Position numbers and translations under genes: made by a program. From assembly GCA_910584055.1 (NCBI GenBank), contig CAJTZS010000002.1:1-64000 (forward strand): a DNA stretch of 64,000 nt. Reading direction: 5' to 3'. This document shows positions 61,250-64,000 of this stretch, piece by piece. The DNA is from an uncultured Muribaculaceae bacterium. Its GTDB lineage: Bacteria; Bacteroidota; Bacteroidia; Bacteroidales; Muribaculaceae. Position 1 is the first letter of the stretch. Each line of letters begins with the position of its first letter. The notes under the pieces were generated by a model, which was given only the letters and a program-made list of their open reading frames with translations, searched no databases and was not told where the DNA came from.

Positions 61250-63427
61250 TTATTCCAATTCTATTGTCCCCCCGGCGATTATGTCTTCATGACGTATTCG
61301 CGGTGCCGAATACCTTTTCCCTTTAGTGATAATGAATTCCTTACCGCCTCGTGGCTTTATGGTTATTCTATCAAACAGCGGACTACCTACATAATATTCC
61401 GGTATGGATGGCGCCACGGGATAGAAGCCCATAGCGGAGAAAACGAACCATGCCGACATCTGCCCGGCATCATCATTGCCGGAAAGTCCTCCGGGAACAT
61501 TCAGATATTCAGTGTCGAGGATGTGTCTCACCCAACGGCGAGTCTTTTCCGGACTGCCAAGGTCGTTGAAAAGATAGACCACCTGATGACAAGGTTCGTT
61601 GCCATGCCAGTAACGGCACTCGATGAACATTGAATCCAACTTCGCCTCAGCCTTTTTCTTCCCTCCCAACACATCGAACAAACCTTCCGGGTCATGGGGG
61701 ACATACCACGTGTAATGACACGGAGCACCTTCCGTGATTGCAGGATTGAAAGTGAAAGGATCCGTACCCTTTACGAACCTTCCGTCGGCATGACGCCCGT
61801 TGGCATATCCGAGGTCGGGGTCAATGACATTTCGCCAGTTTTGCGAACGCCTCAACAACTCCCCTTCATCCTTTTTCTCCCCTAAAAGCGAAGCGATGCG
61901 GGAAAGGGCGAAATCATCGAACGCATATTCGAGAGTGCGCGAGGTCTGTTCCCTCTGATGGAAAGCCTCTTTTACGCCATCCTCGACAGGTATATACCCA
62001 TAATGCAGATAACTTTTCAATCCCCGACGTCCCTTTCCGTCGGTATATTCTTTCCAGGTCGAGGGAGAGTCGAAGGCATTCTTTCTCAGCAAGCGGTATG
62101 CCGTCTTGAGATCGAAATTATCAACTCCCTTCACGGCGGCGTCGGCAATCGCCACAGCGCAATGGTCGCCTATCATCGCAGCAGTATAACTCCCCCAACA
62201 AGGGAAAATAGGCATCCACCCCCCTTGTTCCCCTTTAAGGACAAGGCTCTGCATCATCTCCCCGCTGAGCTTCAGGTCAATAAGGGTGAGCAACGGATGC
62301 AAAGCCCGGTAAGTATCCCACATGCTGAAATCGTCATAATATTCACCTGCATCCATTTTCATTGTCCGGTTTCCATTGGCGAAACAGGGGTATGAACCAT
62401 CCACGTCACTTACCACACGAGGCAGAAGCGAGCAGCGATAAAGGGAGCCATAGAATTTGGCGCGGTCTTCCACCTTCCCCCCTTCCACCTTGATACGCGA
62501 AAGGCGGTCATTCCATCGTCCGGCGGATTCTTCACGCACTTGATTGAAATCCCATCCCGGAATTTCAGCCTCAAGATTGGCAGTTGCCCCCTGCATTGAG
62601 GTGAATGAACTTCCCGCCTTGAAAATCAGCGGCAGGTCTTTATGAGTTTTAAATGATACGTAAGCCCCTATCCCCTTTTCATTTTTTATTGAGCTTTTAC
62701 CTGAATAAAGAGTATCGTTACGGAAAACACCAGAATCAATTATCTCGAGACCTTCCGGCAGACGCACCACGAACCAACCGGCAAAACCTGCCGGTTCGCC
62801 CCATCCTTGATATATGCGGTGAACCGGATTGTTGCCTCGTATCTCGCGCCTCTCCATATCGATTTCTATGCTTCCCTCACCCTCATCCGAGTTGGGATTC
62901 ACCACAAGATGTCCGATACCCTCTTTATCGTATGTGAACCTGAATATCCCGGCCCGCGAAAGTCCTGCCATCTCTGCCTTCACCCCCTCATCCGGAAGAT
63001 GCACGGAATAATAGTCGGGACGGGAGATCTCGGAATTTCGGTCAATACGTGTAGCCCGCGTTTCAGGGGAAGTCCGCAAGTTATTCCCCATAGCGTGAAG
63101 GGTCATTGAGCCGTAATCCTGCGTGCAACCGCCAACAATCCAGTGGCTGTTGCGGAAACCCTGCAATTTAGAGTCGGAATAATAATATGGCGCGATGCAT
63201 TTCTGCTCGGTGTCGCGCGTCTGGGGAGTCCAAAGATTCATCCCGTGGGGCACTCCGACAGCAGGCAGCGTCTGTCCGTGCTCCTCGCTCCCCTTGCCGA
63301 ACAAACCTGCAGTCCTCGTGACAGCTGCATCCGTTCCCACCCGCGTATCCACCAAATCCAACGGCCGTTCCGCATTCATTCCGGAAGCGAGACAAAGCCA
63401 TATCAATGGCAAAAACGTTTTTTTCAT
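61250..63427 (-). CDS. GH92 family alpha-mannosidase, exported
   Basis: 725 residues with signal peptide. N-terminal beta-sandwich (LVDTRVGTDAAVTRTAGLFGKG, QTLPAVGVPHGMNLWTPQT). The (alpha/alpha)6 barrel has DFSMWDTYRALHPLLTLI, EGAPCHYTWYVPHD, CHQVVYLFNDLG and the catalytic end GGLSGNDDAGQMSAWFVFSAMGFYPV. GH92 enzymes are calcium-dependent exo-alpha-mannosidases (often alpha-1,2) used on host or yeast glycans. It follows the LamG gene by 20 nt on the same strand. Confidence 0.96.
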   Translation of the reverse strand: MKKTFLPLIWLCLASGMNAERPLDLVDTRVGTDAAVTRTAGLFGKGSEEHGQTLPAVGVPHGMNLWTPQTRDTEQKCIAPYYYSDSKLQGFRNSHWIVGGCTQDYGSMTLHAMGNNLRTSPETRATRIDRNSEISRPDYYSVHLPDEGVKAEMAGLSRAGIFRFTYDKEGIGHLVVNPNSDEGEGSIEIDMERREIRGNNPVHRIYQGWGEPAGFAGWFVVRLPEGLEIIDSGVFRNDTLYSGKSSIKNEKGIGAYVSFKTHKDLPLIFKAGSSFTSMQGATANLEAEIPGWDFNQVREESAGRWNDRLSRIKVEGGKVEDRAKFYGSLYRCSLLPRVVSDVDGSYPCFANGNRTMKMDAGEYYDDFSMWDTYRALHPLLTLIDLKLSGEMMQSLVLKGEQGGWMPIFPCWGSYTAAMIGDHCAVAIADAAVKGVDNFDLKTAYRLLRKNAFDSPSTWKEYTDGKGRRGLKSYLHYGYIPVEDGVKEAFHQREQTSRTLEYAFDDFALSRIASLLGEKKDEGELLRRSQNWRNVIDPDLGYANGRHADGRFVKGTDPFTFNPAITEGAPCHYTWYVPHDPEGLFDVLGGKKKAEAKLDSMFIECRYWHGNEPCHQVVYLFNDLGSPEKTRRWVRHILDTEYLNVPGGLSGNDDAGQMSAWFVFSAMGFYPVAPSIPEYYVGSPLFDRITIKPRGGKEFIITKGKRYSAPRIRHEDIIAGGTIELE

Positions 63428-63447
63428 AATTTGATTCCGGAACGTTT

Positions 63448-64000
63448 CTATTTGACGATTTTACGGGTAACTACGAAGCCGTCTGAATAATAGGTCCGGA
63501 CAATAGTGACTCCTGAATCCGCAGGCTCCGACAGACGGGTACCCTGTGGGGAATAGTATTCAACGGCAACAATTGATGAAGACGTTAAGATCTCCCCTAC
63601 ACCGGATCCGTCCAATGCAATTCCCGCAATATCAGAAGCAGACAGTGCATAGTTGTAAACACGCAAATCGCTTATTAAACCTGAAAAATAATTATTAGTC
63701 GCCTTCTGTCCGCGTCCAATATAATTGAGCAGCCGTTCCGTCGGGATATATCCATCAAGTCCGCTTCCGACCGCTTTGCCGTCTACATAAAGGGAGGCAT
63801 GGCCATCTTCAACAGTTACCGCTATATGCACTCGGGTCCGGAAAGGTGCTTCAGTGGTGGAAATAACGTCATTACCTCTTGCATTCGAGGCTGCCAGCGT
63901 GATAGAGCCGCCATTGGAAAGGCTCAGCTCCATGCAGTCATCTTCGCCTACACCGGTTGAAAAAAGGATAAGTCCGTCTACGGCGGAACTGCGCAATGCC
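63448..64000 (-). CDS. LamG-domain exported protein, 3' part only
   Basis: The frame runs past the window end, so this is the C-terminal part; the apparent start at 63996 is an internal TTG. The LamG/concanavalin-like domain has FRTRVHIAVTVEDGHASLYVDG, NYIGRGQKATNNYFSGLISD and LRVYNYALSASDIAGIA. The last 45 residues (VEYYSPQGTRL, VTIVRTYYSDG, RKIVK) form a sorting-like C-terminal domain similar to those of two other proteins here. Probably cotranscribed with GH92, and may bind its glycan. Confidence 0.85.
   Translation of the reverse strand, partial: ALRSSAVDGLILFSTGVGEDDCMELSLSNGGSITLAASNARGNDVISTTEAPFRTRVHIAVTVEDGHASLYVDGKAVGSGLDGYIPTERLLNYIGRGQKATNNYFSGLISDLRVYNYALSASDIAGIALDGSGVGEILTSSSIVAVEYYSPQGTRLSEPADSGVTIVRTYYSDGFVVTRKIVK

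Overview
The window comes from a Bacteroidales chromosome, most like a gut Muribaculaceae or related family. The evidence is two SusC/SusD pairs, a polysaccharide utilization locus (PUL) with an ECF sigma factor and FecR anti-sigma factor, a fused SecDF, a three-subunit Bacteroidetes-type fumarate reductase/succinate dehydrogenase, and several promoters of the Bacteroides type (TTTG about 19-20 nt before TAnnTTTG). No rRNA, CRISPR array, insertion sequence or integrase was seen. Assignments rest on reading the sequence and on knowledge of protein families; no database search was run.

Layout. 1-2.0 kb: a secreted Ig-like protein of mosaic composition. 2.1-5.6 kb (minus): ABC-F ATPase, RidA, tRNA-Thr(CGT), a small membrane protein and TrmD. 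5.7-12.9 kb (minus): a predicted inositol-lipid cluster (inositol-3-phosphate synthase, HAD hydrolase, CDP-alcohol phosphatidyltransferase, ATP-grasp protein, nucleotidyltransferase) joined to pdxA and rlmN. 13.0-20.6 kb: a PpiD-like chaperone, metK behind a SAM-II-like riboswitch leader, crcB and secDF. 20.9-22.9 kb: an Ig-like lipoprotein.

22.9-42.1 kb is a large PUL. The minus-strand operon reads GH27, SusC, SusD, a beta-propeller glycosidase, two SusE/F-like surface proteins, GH2, GH3 and a frameshifted sialate O-acetylesterase. Diverging from it on the plus strand are the ECF sigma factor, the FecR anti-sigma factor and a GH16 glucanase. The STN domain on SusC and the FecI/FecR pair indicate trans-envelope signalling: substrate at SusC would release the sigma factor, which would switch on the operon. 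The glycan is not determined.

42.1-46.0 kb encodes the fumarate reductase/succinate dehydrogenase (SdhCAB), whose cytochrome subunit has a long Gln-rich tail. From tRNA-Arg(TCT) at 46.3 kb to 51.9 kb lies a gene-poor accessory stretch: a DUF4143 ATPase, an AlbA_2 regulator, tiny membrane ORFs, a gene broken by an in-frame stop, and a 1.1-kb nearly gene-free region. It may be a decayed island. 51.9-56.1 kb holds a TrkH-type potassium channel, a hemerythrin-LuxR fusion, a PepSY-like protein and an HGSNAT-like membrane acyltransferase. 56.2-64 kb holds a second SusC/SusD pair with a long leader, facing a GH92 mannosidase and the 3' part of a LamG protein cut by the window end.

The most interesting observations are the inositol-lipid cluster with its nucleotidyltransferase and ATP-grasp members, the complete metK riboswitch leader, the repeat-module SusE/F pair, and two families of short intergenic repeats, one of which supplies the last codons of trmD and rlmN.
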